Shown: positions 35,464 to 44,270, counted from the first letter of the stretch. The stretch is 64,000 nucleotides of DNA from Marinobacterium rhizophilum (GCF_024397915.1 NZ_CP073347.1:2418001-2482000); one strand, 5' to 3'. Made by a program: numbers and translations. The notes: generated by a model not told the origin, from the sequence alone.

Positions 35464-35480
35464 AATTGGTAAGACCAATC
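35464..35480. promoter_or_regulatory. PdhR/LldR-type operator box 2
   Basis: AATTGGTAAGACCAATC contains the full TTGGT-N3-ACCAA operator (35466-35478) of PdhR/LldR-like repressors. It lies about 10-30 bp after the predicted start point of the dctPQM-dld operon, suited to blocking transcription. Confidence 0.82.
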
Positions 35481-35558
35481 ATTACACAAGAACACCCCAG
35501 CCGTACTCAAAGCAGATTATTCCAACAAAAATAACCATCGCCTGTTCGAGGACTCTTC

Positions 35559-36647
35559 ATGAAAAAACTCTCTAAAAACCTTATGTCCGCCGCGATTGCC
35601 AGCTCCATCCTCGCCGGCACCGCCTTTATGGCGGCCAGCCCGCTCGCCCTCGCCGCTGACAAGGTACTGCTCAAAACCCCCATCGCCTTTGGCACCAACC
35701 TGCCGGCGCTGGGCAGCACCATCGTCTGGGTGGCAGACAGGCTCGACAAGGTCAGCGACGGCAATATCCGCATGAAGGTGTATGAGCCCGGCAAGCTGGT
35801 CAGCCCGCCGGAGATCCTCGATGCGGTATCCTCTGGCAAGGTGAACTCCGGCTATGCGACCGCCGGTTACTGGCAGGGCAAGATTCCGGCCGCGGCACTG
35901 TTCTCCGCCGTGCCCTTTGGCCCCGAAGCCGGCGAGTACATGGCCTGGCTGTATTACGGCAACGGCATGAGCCTTTACCAGGAGATGTATGACAGCGCCG
36001 GATTTAACGTCAAGGTACTGCCCTGCGCCATCCTGTCGCCGGAAACCTCGGGCTGGTTCGCCAAGCCCATCGAAAAGCCGGAAGACCTGCAGGGGCTGAA
36101 CATGCGCTTCTTCGGCCTGGGTGCCTCGGTGATGGAAAAACTCGGTGTCGGCACCGTGCAATTGCCCGGCGGCGAAATTTTCGGCGCACTGGAGAAGGGC
36201 GCCATCGATGCCACCGAGTTTTCCCAGCCGGCCATCGATACCCGCCTTGGGCTCCACAAAATCGTCAAGTACAACTACTTCCCCGGCTGGCACCAGCAGG
36301 CCACCATCTTCGAGCTGCTGATCAACAAGGACACCTGGAACGGCTTGAGCGAAGGCCAGCGGGCAACGGTTGAGACCACCTGCATGGCATCCATGACCAA
36401 CTCGGTGGCCGAGGGCGAGGCCATGCAGTTCCCGGTGATGGCGGATGCAAAGAAAAACGGTGTCGAGATTCGCTACTGGAACGAAACCATGCTCGACACC
36501 TTCAAGAGCACCTGGGATGAAGTGGCAATCGAAAAATCCACTGAAGACCCCTTCTTCAAGAAGGTCTGGGATGACCTGAGCACCTTCCGCGCAGGCTACG
36601 ACCTCTGGGAGGCCAACGCCTTCCTGCCGCGCAGCCGCGCCGAGTAA
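35559..36647 (+). CDS. dctP: TRAP transporter periplasmic binding protein DctP
   Basis: Solute-binding protein of a tripartite ATP-independent periplasmic transporter. The product has 362 residues. A Sec signal peptide ends near ASPLALA (about 32). DctP-family blocks are seen: KVYEPGKLVSPPEILDAV (about 68-85), KPIEKPEDLQGLNMRFFG (the conserved arginine region for carboxylate binding) and GGEIFGALEKGAIDATEFSQP. This subfamily often binds 2-oxo or 2-hydroxy acids. The downstream D-lactate dehydrogenase suggests lactate, which is inference. Confidence 0.9.
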   Translation: MKKLSKNLMSAAIASSILAGTAFMAASPLALAADKVLLKTPIAFGTNLPALGSTIVWVADRLDKVSDGNIRMKVYEPGKLVSPPEILDAVSSGKVNSGYATAGYWQGKIPAAALFSAVPFGPEAGEYMAWLYYGNGMSLYQEMYDSAGFNVKVLPCAILSPETSGWFAKPIEKPEDLQGLNMRFFGLGASVMEKLGVGTVQLPGGEIFGALEKGAIDATEFSQPAIDTRLGLHKIVKYNYFPGWHQQATIFELLINKDTWNGLSEGQRATVETTCMASMTNSVAEGEAMQFPVMADAKKNGVEIRYWNETMLDTFKSTWDEVAIEKSTEDPFFKKVWDDLSTFRAGYDLWEANAFLPRSRAE

Positions 36648-36722
36648 TGCCCGTCGCCGGGGCGCAAGCCCCGGCATTACAGACGAGTCCCATCGTTATT
36701 CCTGACGCGAAGGTCCTGTCCG

Positions 36723-37247
36723 GTGACTGACAACAACACCCCCGCCGCCGTCCCCCTGGCGGACACGATTGACCGCCTGATCCAGCGCATTACGCTGGGC
36801 ATTGGCTGGAGCTTTGTGCTGCTGGTGCTGGTGATTATCCTGCAGGTGACACTGCGCAAGGGCTTTTCCCAGGGCCTGATTGCGCTGGAAGAGCTGCAGT
36901 GGCACCTCTATGCCATCGGTGTCATGTTCGGCCTGGCCTACGCCCAGACCACCGACGCCCATATCCGCGTGGACCTGTTCCACGGCCGTTTCAGGACCCG
37001 CAGCAAGCGCCTGATCGAAATCCTCGGCATTCTTTTTCTGCTGCTGCCCTTTATCGGCGTGATTTTCCTGCACAGCCTGGACTTTCTGTACGACTCCTGG
37101 CGCATCAACGAAAGCTCCTCGGCGCCTTCGGGCCTGCCCTGGCGCTGGCTGATCAAGGGCGTGATCCCCGTGAGCTTCGCGCTGCTGGCGCTGGCGGTAC
37201 TGTCGCGCCTGTACCGTGAGATTATTCTGTTGATGCGCGGAGAATAA
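36723..37247 (+). CDS. dctQ: TRAP transporter small permease DctQ
   Basis: Small membrane subunit of 174 residues with four predicted helices (about 24-46, 58-76, 96-118 and 135-158). It has the DctQ pattern EELQWHLYAIGVMFGLAYAQ and DAHIRVDLF. The frame starts with GTG at 36723 with AAGG upstream; no better ATG is close. It lies 75 bp after dctP and 5 bp before dctM. Confidence 0.88.
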   Translation: MTDNNTPAAVPLADTIDRLIQRITLGIGWSFVLLVLVIILQVTLRKGFSQGLIALEELQWHLYAIGVMFGLAYAQTTDAHIRVDLFHGRFRTRSKRLIEILGILFLLLPFIGVIFLHSLDFLYDSWRINESSSAPSGLPWRWLIKGVIPVSFALLALAVLSRLYREIILLMRGE

Positions 37248-37252
37248 GCAAA

Positions 37253-38638
37253 ATGGATATCAATGAAATTCTGGTTATCGCGATGTTTTTATCCTTTATC
37301 GCGCTGCTGTTTACCGGCTTCCCGGTGGCCTGGGTGCTCGGTGGCCTGGGTATCCTGTTCGCCTTTATCGGCCAGCTGGCCGACACCTATTTTGACAGCA
37401 TCACCGGGCTGGATTACCTGACCCTGGGGCTGGTGGTCAACCGGCTCTGGAAGATCATGGACAACTGGATCCTGGTGGCCCTGCCGATGTTCATTTTCAT
37501 GGGCATCATGCTGGACAAGTCCGGTGTGGCCGAGCGCCTGATGCACTCCATGCAGGAGCTGTTTGGCCGCGTGCGTGGTGGTCTGGCGATTACCGTCACC
37601 GCCATCGGCATCATCCTGGCGGCCTCCACCGGCATTATCGGCGCCTCGGTGGTGCTGCTGGCAGTGATGTCACTGCCCGCCATGACCAAGCAGGGCTACG
37701 CCATGCCGCTGGCGCTGGGCACCATCGCCTCGGCCGGCACCCTGGGTATCCTGATTCCGCCCAGCATCATGCTGGTGATCATGGCCGACCAGCTGGCGCT
37801 CTCCGTGGGGGATCTGTTCATGGGCGCCGTGGTCCCGGGGCTGATGCTCGGCGCCCTCTATATCGTCTATATCCTGATCTACGGCCTGGTGAAGCCCGCC
37901 GCCGCACCGGTGCCAAAAGATGCCAAGCCGGTGACCTGGCCCATCGTGCTCAACGTGCTGCGGGCGGTGTTGCCGACCCTGCTGTTGATTTTCGTCGTGC
38001 TGGGGTCGATCTTTGGCGGTATCGCCACCCCGACCGAAGCCTCGGGCGTGGGTGCCCTGGGGGCAACGCTGCTGGCGATGTACAACCGCAAGTTCAGCTT
38101 CAGGGTGCTGAACGATGTGGTACGCGGCACCACCAATACCACGGCCTACATCTTTGCCATCTTTATCGGCGCCACCTGCTTTGCTTTGGTACTGCGCGAG
38201 CTCGGTGGCGATGAGCTGATCGAGTCCTTCCTCACTGGGCTGCCCTTTGGTCCTTACGGCATCATCTTCTTTATTCTGGGGGTGATCTTCCTGCTGGGTT
38301 TCTTCCTCGACTGGATCGAAATCACCCTGATCATCCTGCCGCTGCTGGCGCCGGTGATCTCGGCGCTGGGCATTGAGATCGATGGCTATGGCGTGGTGGA
38401 TAACCCGGAACTGGTGTGGTTCGTGATGCTGGTGGCGATGACCCTGCAGACCTCCTTCCTGACGCCGCCGGTGGGTTTTGCGCTGTTTTACCTCAAGGGC
38501 GTCTGCCCGCCGGAGGTGCGCCTGGGCGACATTTACCGCGGTGTGATGCCGTTCATCGCGCTGCAACTGGTTGCGCTGCTGATCCTGGTGTTCTGGCCCC
38601 AGCTGGTGCTCTGGCTGCCGGCCAATGCCTACGGCTGA
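37253..38638 (+). CDS. dctM: TRAP transporter large permease DctM
   Basis: Large membrane subunit, 461 residues with about 12 helices, that drives ion-coupled uptake. Seen are the N-terminal LLFTGFPVAWVLGGLG, the VALPMFIFMGIMLDKSGVAE region, STGIIGASVVLLAVMSLPAM and the IPPSIMLVIMADQ motif, with FGGIATPTEASGVGALGA (about 255). It is slightly longer than the common 425-residue DctM, as usual in the 2-oxo/hydroxy acid subgroup. Confidence 0.93.
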   Translation: MDINEILVIAMFLSFIALLFTGFPVAWVLGGLGILFAFIGQLADTYFDSITGLDYLTLGLVVNRLWKIMDNWILVALPMFIFMGIMLDKSGVAERLMHSMQELFGRVRGGLAITVTAIGIILAASTGIIGASVVLLAVMSLPAMTKQGYAMPLALGTIASAGTLGILIPPSIMLVIMADQLALSVGDLFMGAVVPGLMLGALYIVYILIYGLVKPAAAPVPKDAKPVTWPIVLNVLRAVLPTLLLIFVVLGSIFGGIATPTEASGVGALGATLLAMYNRKFSFRVLNDVVRGTTNTTAYIFAIFIGATCFALVLRELGGDELIESFLTGLPFGPYGIIFFILGVIFLLGFFLDWIEITLIILPLLAPVISALGIEIDGYGVVDNPELVWFVMLVAMTLQTSFLTPPVGFALFYLKGVCPPEVRLGDIYRGVMPFIALQLVALLILVFWPQLVLWLPANAYG

Positions 38639-38734
38639 CACCGGTAAACGGGCACCTGATGGCCCGCCCCTGCTATCTACAAATCCCATAAACACTAACC
38701 CGGCAGCCAAGGCGCCGGACGAGGCTATCGACAG

Positions 38735-41596
38735 ATGAAACCGGCGTATTCCGCGTTCCTGCAGGAACTGGCGGCCTTTATCCCCGAGACACGGCTGATC
38801 ACCGACCCGCTTCGCACCCTGGCCTATGGCACGGATGCCAGCTTCTACCGCTTAGTGCCCCAGATCGTGGTTCGCGTGGAATCCGAACAGGAAATCATTC
38901 AGCTGCTGCGCCTGGCCGCGGCACAGCAGATCCCGGTTACCTTCCGCGCGGCAGGCACCAGCTTGTCTGGTCAGGCCGTCACGGATTCGGTACTGGTTCA
39001 GCTCGGCGATGGCTGGAAGGGCCATCGACTGCACAAGGATGCCAGCATGATCAGCCTGCAGCCGGGCGTTATCGGTGGCCACGCCAACCGCTACCTGGCG
39101 CCCTTCAACCGCAAGATCGGCCCCGATCCTGCCTCCATCAACAGCGCCATGATCGGTGGCATTGCCGCCAACAACGCCAGCGGCATGTGCTGCGGTACCG
39201 CGCAGAACAGCTTCAACACCCTGGCATCCATGCGCCTGATTCTCGCCGATGGCACCCTGCTCGATACAGCCCAGCCGGACTCGGTGGCGGCGTTTCGAAA
39301 AAGCCACCGCATTCTGCTGCAAACGCTGGACAGCCTGGCGCGCCAGACGCGGGAAAATACCGCGCTGCACCAGCGTATTGCTCACAAGTACCGCCTGAAA
39401 AACACCACCGGTTACGCACTCAATGCCCTGACTGAACACGAGGACCCGGTCGAGATCCTGCAGCACTTGATGATTGGCTCCGAAGGCACCCTTGGTTTTA
39501 TGGCCGAGATCACCTACAACACTGTCAACGACCACCCCTACAAGGCTTCGACACTGATTTTCTTCGAGCAGCTGCAAGGCTGCTGCGAAGCCGTGGCGCT
39601 GCTCAAACCCACACCGGTCGCGGCGGTCGAGCTGATCGATCGGGCCGGCCTGCGCTCGGTGGAAAACAAGCCCGGCATGCCGGACTTCATCCAACAGCTT
39701 CCCGCAGGCGCCACCGCGTTGCTGGTTGAAACCCGCGCTGCCAGCCCCGACGAACTTGCACAACAGGTCAGCGTCATCAGCGCCGCGATCGCCCACCTGC
39801 CGGTGCTGGAACCGGTACGCTTCAGTACCGATACAACTGAATGTGCCCAATACTGGGCCATCCGCAAGGGACTTTTCCCCGCCGTTGGCGCGGTGCGCGA
39901 AACCGGAACAACCGTCATCATCGAGGATGTCGCGTTCCCGGTTGAACGCCTGGCCGACGCCGTGGCCGACCTGCATCGTATCTTCCAGAAATGGGACTAC
40001 CCCGACGCGCTGATCTTCGGCCATGCGCTGGAGGGCAACCTGCACTTCGTCTTTACCCAGGCCTTCGATACCCCGGATGCCCTAAGGCGCTACGAAGGGC
40101 TGATGGATGATGTCGCCCAGATGGTGGTTGGACGCTACGACGGCTCACTCAAGGCCGAGCATGGCACCGGACGCAACATGGCGCCCTATGTTGAACTGGA
40201 ATGGGGCGAAGATGCCTATCAACTGATGTGGCAACTCAAGGAACTGCTGGACCCGCTGAACATCCTTAATCCAGGCGTACTGCTGAACCGGGACCCGCGC
40301 GTACACCTTGATAATCTCAAGCCCATGCCCGCGGCTAATCCGATTATCGACAAGTGCATCGAATGCGGCTTTTGCGAAGCGAGCTGCCCGTCCAGGGACC
40401 TTACACTGACACCGCGTCAGCGCATCGTTATCTGGCGTGAAATTGCGCGCCTTGAAGCCAGCGGTGAAGACCCGCAACGCCTGGCACTGATGCGCCAGGA
40501 CTATCGCTACCAGGGCACCGACACCTGCGCCGCCTGCGGCCTGTGCTCCACCAGCTGCCCGGTGGGGATCAATACCGGCGACCTGACACGCGCCATTCGC
40601 AGCCGCGACAACGAGAACCGGACCCGTTTCGCACAATGGCTGGCCGCGCACTACGGCGGTGTCAACAAGGGCAGCAGGATCGCCCTGCGCCTGGCCGACA
40701 GTGCCCACGGCCTGATTGGCACGAGTGCCATGAGAACTCTCACTGGAACCATGCGAAAAATCAGCGCTGAACGCATACCACTGTGGACCGAAGCCATGCC
40801 AGGGCCCGCCGCCAAAATGCCCGTTGCGCCAGCCCAGCCTGACAGCGGCCGGCCCAGGGTTGTCTATTTGCCGAGCTGCGCCAGCCGCACAATGGGGCCT
40901 GCAAGGGGCAGTCAAGACAACCGCTCCCTGGCGCAGGTGACCGAAGCACTGCTGCGAAAGGCCGGCTATGAGGTTATTTATCCACAGGGGCTGGAGGCTC
41001 AGTGTTGCGGCATGCCGTTTCAGTCAAAAGGCATGTTCGGGGCAGCGGATTTCAAACGCGATGAAACCGCCAGGATGCTGCTCGTCGCAACTGACAATGG
41101 CACCTTGCCGGTGTACTCCGACACCAGCCCCTGCAGCCTGCGCCTGAAGGAATCCCTGGACAGCCGGATACGGCTCTACGACAGCGTGGAATTTATCGAC
41201 CAGTTCCTGCTGCCACACCTCGATATCGAGCCGCAGGATGAGCCCGTGGCGCTGCATGTCACCTGCAGTGCCAGCCGCATGGGCCAGGCCGAGGTGCTCA
41301 AACGACTGGCAGGGCTCTGTACCCGCAAGCTGGTGGTTCCCGATCAGATCAGCTGCTGCGGTTTTGCCGGCGACAAGGGCTTTACCACGCCCGAGCTGAA
41401 CGCCTCGGCGCTGCGCACGCTCAAGACGTCCGTACAGCACTGCCGGCAGGGCGTATCCACCAGTCGAACCTGCGAGATCGGCCTGACGCACCACAGCGGT
41501 ATCGACTACCAGTCCATCGTCTACCTGCTGGATCGCTGCTCCCGCCCCCGCGAGCAGCAGACGATGCCGACGGACCAGGACATGCGGCGCGCTTGA
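38735..41596 (+). CDS. dld: Respiratory FAD/Fe-S D-lactate dehydrogenase (GlcD-GlpC fusion type)
   Basis: Large membrane-associated oxidase of 953 residues that likely converts D-lactate to pyruvate and feeds electrons to quinone. Domains in order: an FAD-binding PCMH domain (about 35-260; FRAAGTSLSGQAV, GPDPASINSAMIGG), an FAD-oxidase C domain (about 270-520; GHALEGNLHF, KAEHGTGRN), two 4Fe-4S motifs (CIECGFCEASCP about 541, CAACGLCSTSCP about 597) and two CCG domains (CCGMP about 756, CCGFAGDKG about 872). Pseudomonas Dld has the same layout. Alternatives are other 2-hydroxy acids such as glycolate or 2-hydroxyglutarate. Confidence 0.88.
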   Translation: MKPAYSAFLQELAAFIPETRLITDPLRTLAYGTDASFYRLVPQIVVRVESEQEIIQLLRLAAAQQIPVTFRAAGTSLSGQAVTDSVLVQLGDGWKGHRLHKDASMISLQPGVIGGHANRYLAPFNRKIGPDPASINSAMIGGIAANNASGMCCGTAQNSFNTLASMRLILADGTLLDTAQPDSVAAFRKSHRILLQTLDSLARQTRENTALHQRIAHKYRLKNTTGYALNALTEHEDPVEILQHLMIGSEGTLGFMAEITYNTVNDHPYKASTLIFFEQLQGCCEAVALLKPTPVAAVELIDRAGLRSVENKPGMPDFIQQLPAGATALLVETRAASPDELAQQVSVISAAIAHLPVLEPVRFSTDTTECAQYWAIRKGLFPAVGAVRETGTTVIIEDVAFPVERLADAVADLHRIFQKWDYPDALIFGHALEGNLHFVFTQAFDTPDALRRYEGLMDDVAQMVVGRYDGSLKAEHGTGRNMAPYVELEWGEDAYQLMWQLKELLDPLNILNPGVLLNRDPRVHLDNLKPMPAANPIIDKCIECGFCEASCPSRDLTLTPRQRIVIWREIARLEASGEDPQRLALMRQDYRYQGTDTCAACGLCSTSCPVGINTGDLTRAIRSRDNENRTRFAQWLAAHYGGVNKGSRIALRLADSAHGLIGTSAMRTLTGTMRKISAERIPLWTEAMPGPAAKMPVAPAQPDSGRPRVVYLPSCASRTMGPARGSQDNRSLAQVTEALLRKAGYEVIYPQGLEAQCCGMPFQSKGMFGAADFKRDETARMLLVATDNGTLPVYSDTSPCSLRLKESLDSRIRLYDSVEFIDQFLLPHLDIEPQDEPVALHVTCSASRMGQAEVLKRLAGLCTRKLVVPDQISCCGFAGDKGFTTPELNASALRTLKTSVQHCRQGVSTSRTCEIGLTHHSGIDYQSIVYLLDRCSRPREQQTMPTDQDMRRA

Positions 41597-41731
41597 TCCA
41601 GACGAAACAGGGGCAGTAAGATGTCGCACTCGGGCGACTGTACCAGCCTCTGGCGCATACGGCACCGGCCCCCTTCAAGCTGAAAGGCGCCGGTACCGTC
41701 ACCACGCTCGACTGAACAGGGAATCTATTCA

Positions 41732-42625
41732 ATGGACGACACGACCCTCCTGCTGCTGGAACGCATTTTCCAGGTCGTCTTTCCGCTGCTGGCCATCGTC
41801 ACTGTGGGCTACCTCTATGCCAGGCGCATCCACACCGACATGTCAGTGGCCAACCGCGTCAATATGGATGTATTTACCCCGGCACTCATTCTGTCGGTCA
41901 TGGCGGACAAGTCCTTTGACCTCGCGCTCTATCAGCCTTTGGCGGTTGGTGCCCTCTGCGTGGTCATTGGCTCGGGCCTGCTGCTGGCGCCACTGTGCCG
42001 CCTTATTGGTATTCACCCCAAGACGTTTCTGCCCCCCATGATGTTTAACAACAGCGGCAACCTGGGCATTCCGCTGATGGTACTGGCCTTTGGTGAACAG
42101 GCGCTGCCGGCGGCCGTGGTGCTCTTCCTGGTGGAAAACTCGCTGCACTTTACCCTGGGCACGTACATGCTCAACCCCCGCATGCATCCACTGTCCCTGC
42201 TGCGCATCCCCATGATACTGGCCGCCATCGCCGGGCTGGTGATCAGCGGCGCGGACTGGGTGCTGCCCGTCTATGTGAAAACCTTTATCGACATGCTGGG
42301 GCAGATCGCGATTCCACTAATGCTGTTCTCCCTGGGTGTACGCATGCTGAGCATTGACCTGTCGAACTGGCGCAGCGGCATGATCGGCGCCGTGCTGTGC
42401 CCGCTCAGTGGCATCCTGATGGCACTGGCGGTGCAGCAGGTTCTGCACCTGGATGAGGCCCAGTTCCACTACCTGATTCTGTTCGGCGCCCTGCCGCCGG
42501 CACTGCTGAACTACCTGGTGGCCGAACGTTACAACCAGGAACCCCAGCAGGTGGCCTCCATCGTGTTGCTGAGCAACATCGCCAGCCTGGTGATCATTCC
42601 GCTAACGCTGGTCTTTATTCTGTAA
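41732..42625 (+). CDS. AEC-family transporter (auxin efflux carrier family)
   Basis: Membrane protein of 297 residues with about 10 helices. The family pattern NRVNMDVFTPALILSVMA near the N-terminus and MMFNNSGNLGIPLMVLAFG (about 107-125) are characteristic. AEC proteins move organic acids such as malate. The substrate is not readable; the place after dld suggests a 2-hydroxy or dicarboxylic acid. A GC-rich inverted repeat (about 41657-41698) in the 135-bp gap before it may reduce readthrough. Confidence 0.85.
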   Translation: MDDTTLLLLERIFQVVFPLLAIVTVGYLYARRIHTDMSVANRVNMDVFTPALILSVMADKSFDLALYQPLAVGALCVVIGSGLLLAPLCRLIGIHPKTFLPPMMFNNSGNLGIPLMVLAFGEQALPAAVVLFLVENSLHFTLGTYMLNPRMHPLSLLRIPMILAAIAGLVISGADWVLPVYVKTFIDMLGQIAIPLMLFSLGVRMLSIDLSNWRSGMIGAVLCPLSGILMALAVQQVLHLDEAQFHYLILFGALPPALLNYLVAERYNQEPQQVASIVLLSNIASLVIIPLTLVFIL

Positions 42626-42636
42626 GGCCCTACCTC

Positions 42637-42891
42637 CTGCATCCCTGCAGTCGTGGCATAAAAGCCAGGGATGGCTTGAATGCCGTTTGTGCCGGGAGCA
42701 AAAAACGGCCAATGCACCCGCAGGATGCCCGCCAGGGAAGGCGAAAATGGCATTTTTGCAGGAGCAAAAAATGCCAAAATACATCCCTGTATACCCCGCT
42801 CCTGTGCATCCATGCACCCGCGGGATACATACGTCCATGTAAACCCCGCTCCTGTGCATCCATGCACCCGCGGGATACATACGTCCATGTA
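42637..42891 (+). repeat. Mosaic hairpin repeat, element B
   Basis: The largest of the three elements. Minihairpins: CTGCA-TCCC-TGCAG (42637-42650), ATACA-TCCC-TGTAT (42779-42792), GTGCA-TCCA-TGCAC twice (42804-42817, 42854-42867), and ATACG-TCCA-TGTA twice near 42829-42892. An inverted version (AAGCCA-GGGA-TGGCTT, 42662-42677) lies among them. Two longer hairpins have T-rich and A-rich stems: 42682-42709 and 42749-42775. The element lies in the tail-to-tail gap between the AEC gene and comEA and abuts a terminator. Confidence 0.8.
42793..42891 (+). repeat. Perfect 49-bp tandem direct repeat inside element B
   Basis: Positions 42793-42841 are repeated exactly at 42843-42891, a 50-bp period with one base between. 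Each unit starts ACCCCGCTCCTG and contains one GTGCA hairpin, a CCCGCGGG palindrome and one ATACG hairpin. Identity suggests a recent duplication. Confidence 0.92.
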
Positions 42892-42892
42892 T

Positions 42893-42925
42893 ATAAAAAC
42901 GGCACCCTGGGGGTGCCGTTTTTAT
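42893..42925. terminator. Bidirectional terminator between the AEC gene and comEA
   Basis: Perfect arms AAAAACGGCACCC and GGGTGCCGTTTTT with a 3-nt loop, starting four bases after element B. It can serve both converging genes. Confidence 0.92.
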
Positions 42926-42938
42926 AGCAGGGCCGGAG

Positions 42939-43226
42939 CTACTTCGCGGATGCCGGCGTCACGCTGATGAAGTCACGGTTCTTGTCCACCGTCGCCGGAC
43001 CAATACCCTTGACGGAACTGAGCTCGTCGATACTGCCGAAGGGCCCGTTACTATCGCGATAGTCCACAATGGCCTGGGCCTTGGCTGGCCCAACACCCAC
43101 CATTACACTGGAAAGCTGGTCGGCGGTGGCGGTATTGATATCCAGCGTATCCGCCTGGGCGGCGGACAGGGGAAGAAAAGCAAGACAGAACGTCAGTAGC
43201 AAAGCACGAAGTATTCGAGTGTTCAT
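42939..43226 (-). CDS. comEA: ComEA-like helix-hairpin-helix DNA-binding protein
   Basis: Short exported protein of 95 residues. A signal peptide (about 1-25, RALLLTFCLAFLPLSAAQA) is followed by two helix-hairpin-helix motifs: LDINTATADQLSSVMVGVGP and GSIDELSSVKGIGPATV. Such proteins bind incoming DNA in the periplasm during natural transformation. Similar short HhH proteins also occur in species not known to be competent, so competence is not proven. It ends the gyrA-to-comEA minus-strand run. Confidence 0.88.
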   Translation of the reverse strand: MNTRILRALLLTFCLAFLPLSAAQADTLDINTATADQLSSVMVGVGPAKAQAIVDYRDSNGPFGSIDELSSVKGIGPATVDKNRDFISVTPASAK

Positions 43227-43313
43227 AATGAAACTCCCTGTATTATTTATTTAACAGCCGAACTCCTTATCGACTGTTAAATAGAGATAGCACAGAGGTC
43301 AAAAATGCGCCAA

Positions 43314-44024
43314 TCAGCGAGCCTGGGCCAGCTCCTGCTGAATAGCTTCGAGCACCGCCTGCGGATCTGCGGCCTGGGTAATGGGACGGCCGATAACCAG
43401 ATAGTCACTGCCGGCCTGCACGGCCTGGCCCGGTGTCATGATACGGCGCTGATCGCCGGCAGCCGTATTGGCCGGGCGAATACCCGGGGTCACCAGCTTG
43501 AAATCCGCACCGATCAGTCCGCGCAGTGGTGTCACTTCCCGGGCTGAGCAGACCACCCCGTCCAGGCCGCTGCGCTCGGTGAGCTGCGCCAGGCGCTTCA
43601 CGTGCTCCAGCGGTTCGATATCGATACCGATCTCGGCCAGGTCCTGCCGCTCCATGCTGGTCAGCACCGTGACCGCAATCAGCAAGGTTTGACTGCCGAC
43701 AACGCTGTCGACCTCGTTGCGGGCCGCTTCCATCATGCGACGCCCGCCACTGGCGTGCACGTTGACCATCCAGACGCCCAGCTCTGCCGCCGCACGCACA
43801 GCCTTGGCCGTGGTGTTGGGGATATCGTGAAACTTGAGGTCGAGAAACACATCAAAGCCGCGGCTTTGCAGCGTTTCCACGATGGCGGGGCCGCTGCGGG
43901 TAAACAGCTCTTTGCCAACCTTGAGGCGACAGCGCGCAGGGTCAAGCCGCTGCGCCATTGCGATGGCTTGAGCCTGATCAGGATAATCCAGCGCCACCAG
44001 TACCTGTTTTGAATCCGTTGCCAT
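43314..44024 (-). CDS. pyrF: Orotidine 5'-phosphate decarboxylase
   Basis: Last step of UMP synthesis. The product has 236 residues and a TIM barrel. LVALDYPDQAQA near the start, FLDLKFHDIPNT (about 60-71, with the catalytic Asp/Lys/Asp set) and the phosphate-binding VTPGIRP are visible. A TATAAT (44099-44104) on the minus strand may be its -10 box, without a clear -35, so pyrF may have its own promoter although it follows lapA. Confidence 0.95.
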   Translation of the reverse strand: MATDSKQVLVALDYPDQAQAIAMAQRLDPARCRLKVGKELFTRSGPAIVETLQSRGFDVFLDLKFHDIPNTTAKAVRAAAELGVWMVNVHASGGRRMMEAARNEVDSVVGSQTLLIAVTVLTSMERQDLAEIGIDIEPLEHVKRLAQLTERSGLDGVVCSAREVTPLRGLIGADFKLVTPGIRPANTAAGDQRRIMTPGQAVQAGSDYLVIGRPITQAADPQAVLEAIQQELAQAR

Positions 44025-44238
44025 GAAACCCTCGTGTATTAGCGTTCACTCTGCCGTCAGGCCTTTGTGCAGCGACTGCAGTCCGCCGCGCGGCGACTAT
44101 TATACAGCCAAAAGCGCAGACTGCAGGCGCCAATGGCAGGCAGCGACCGATGCCTCAGAGGTTCGACTACAGATCAGGTGGGCACACAGACGAAAAGCAG
44201 GAACGGGATCAGCCTGGCGCAGCCTTTGGACCACCAGT

Positions 44239-44270
44239 GCCAATCCCGGGTAGAGCCAATCCCGGGTAGA
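44239..44270 (+). repeat. Two tandem 16-bp direct repeats
   Basis: GCCAATCCCGGGTAGA occurs twice head to tail (44239-44254, 44255-44270), in the gap between lapA and pyrF and ending 5 bp from the lapA stop. No function is apparent. Confidence 0.85.

Noticed and set aside
42793..42891. CRISPR-like array
   Set aside because: Only two 49-bp units with a 1-bp gap, no spacers and no cas genes. The repeats belong to the mosaic hairpin element.
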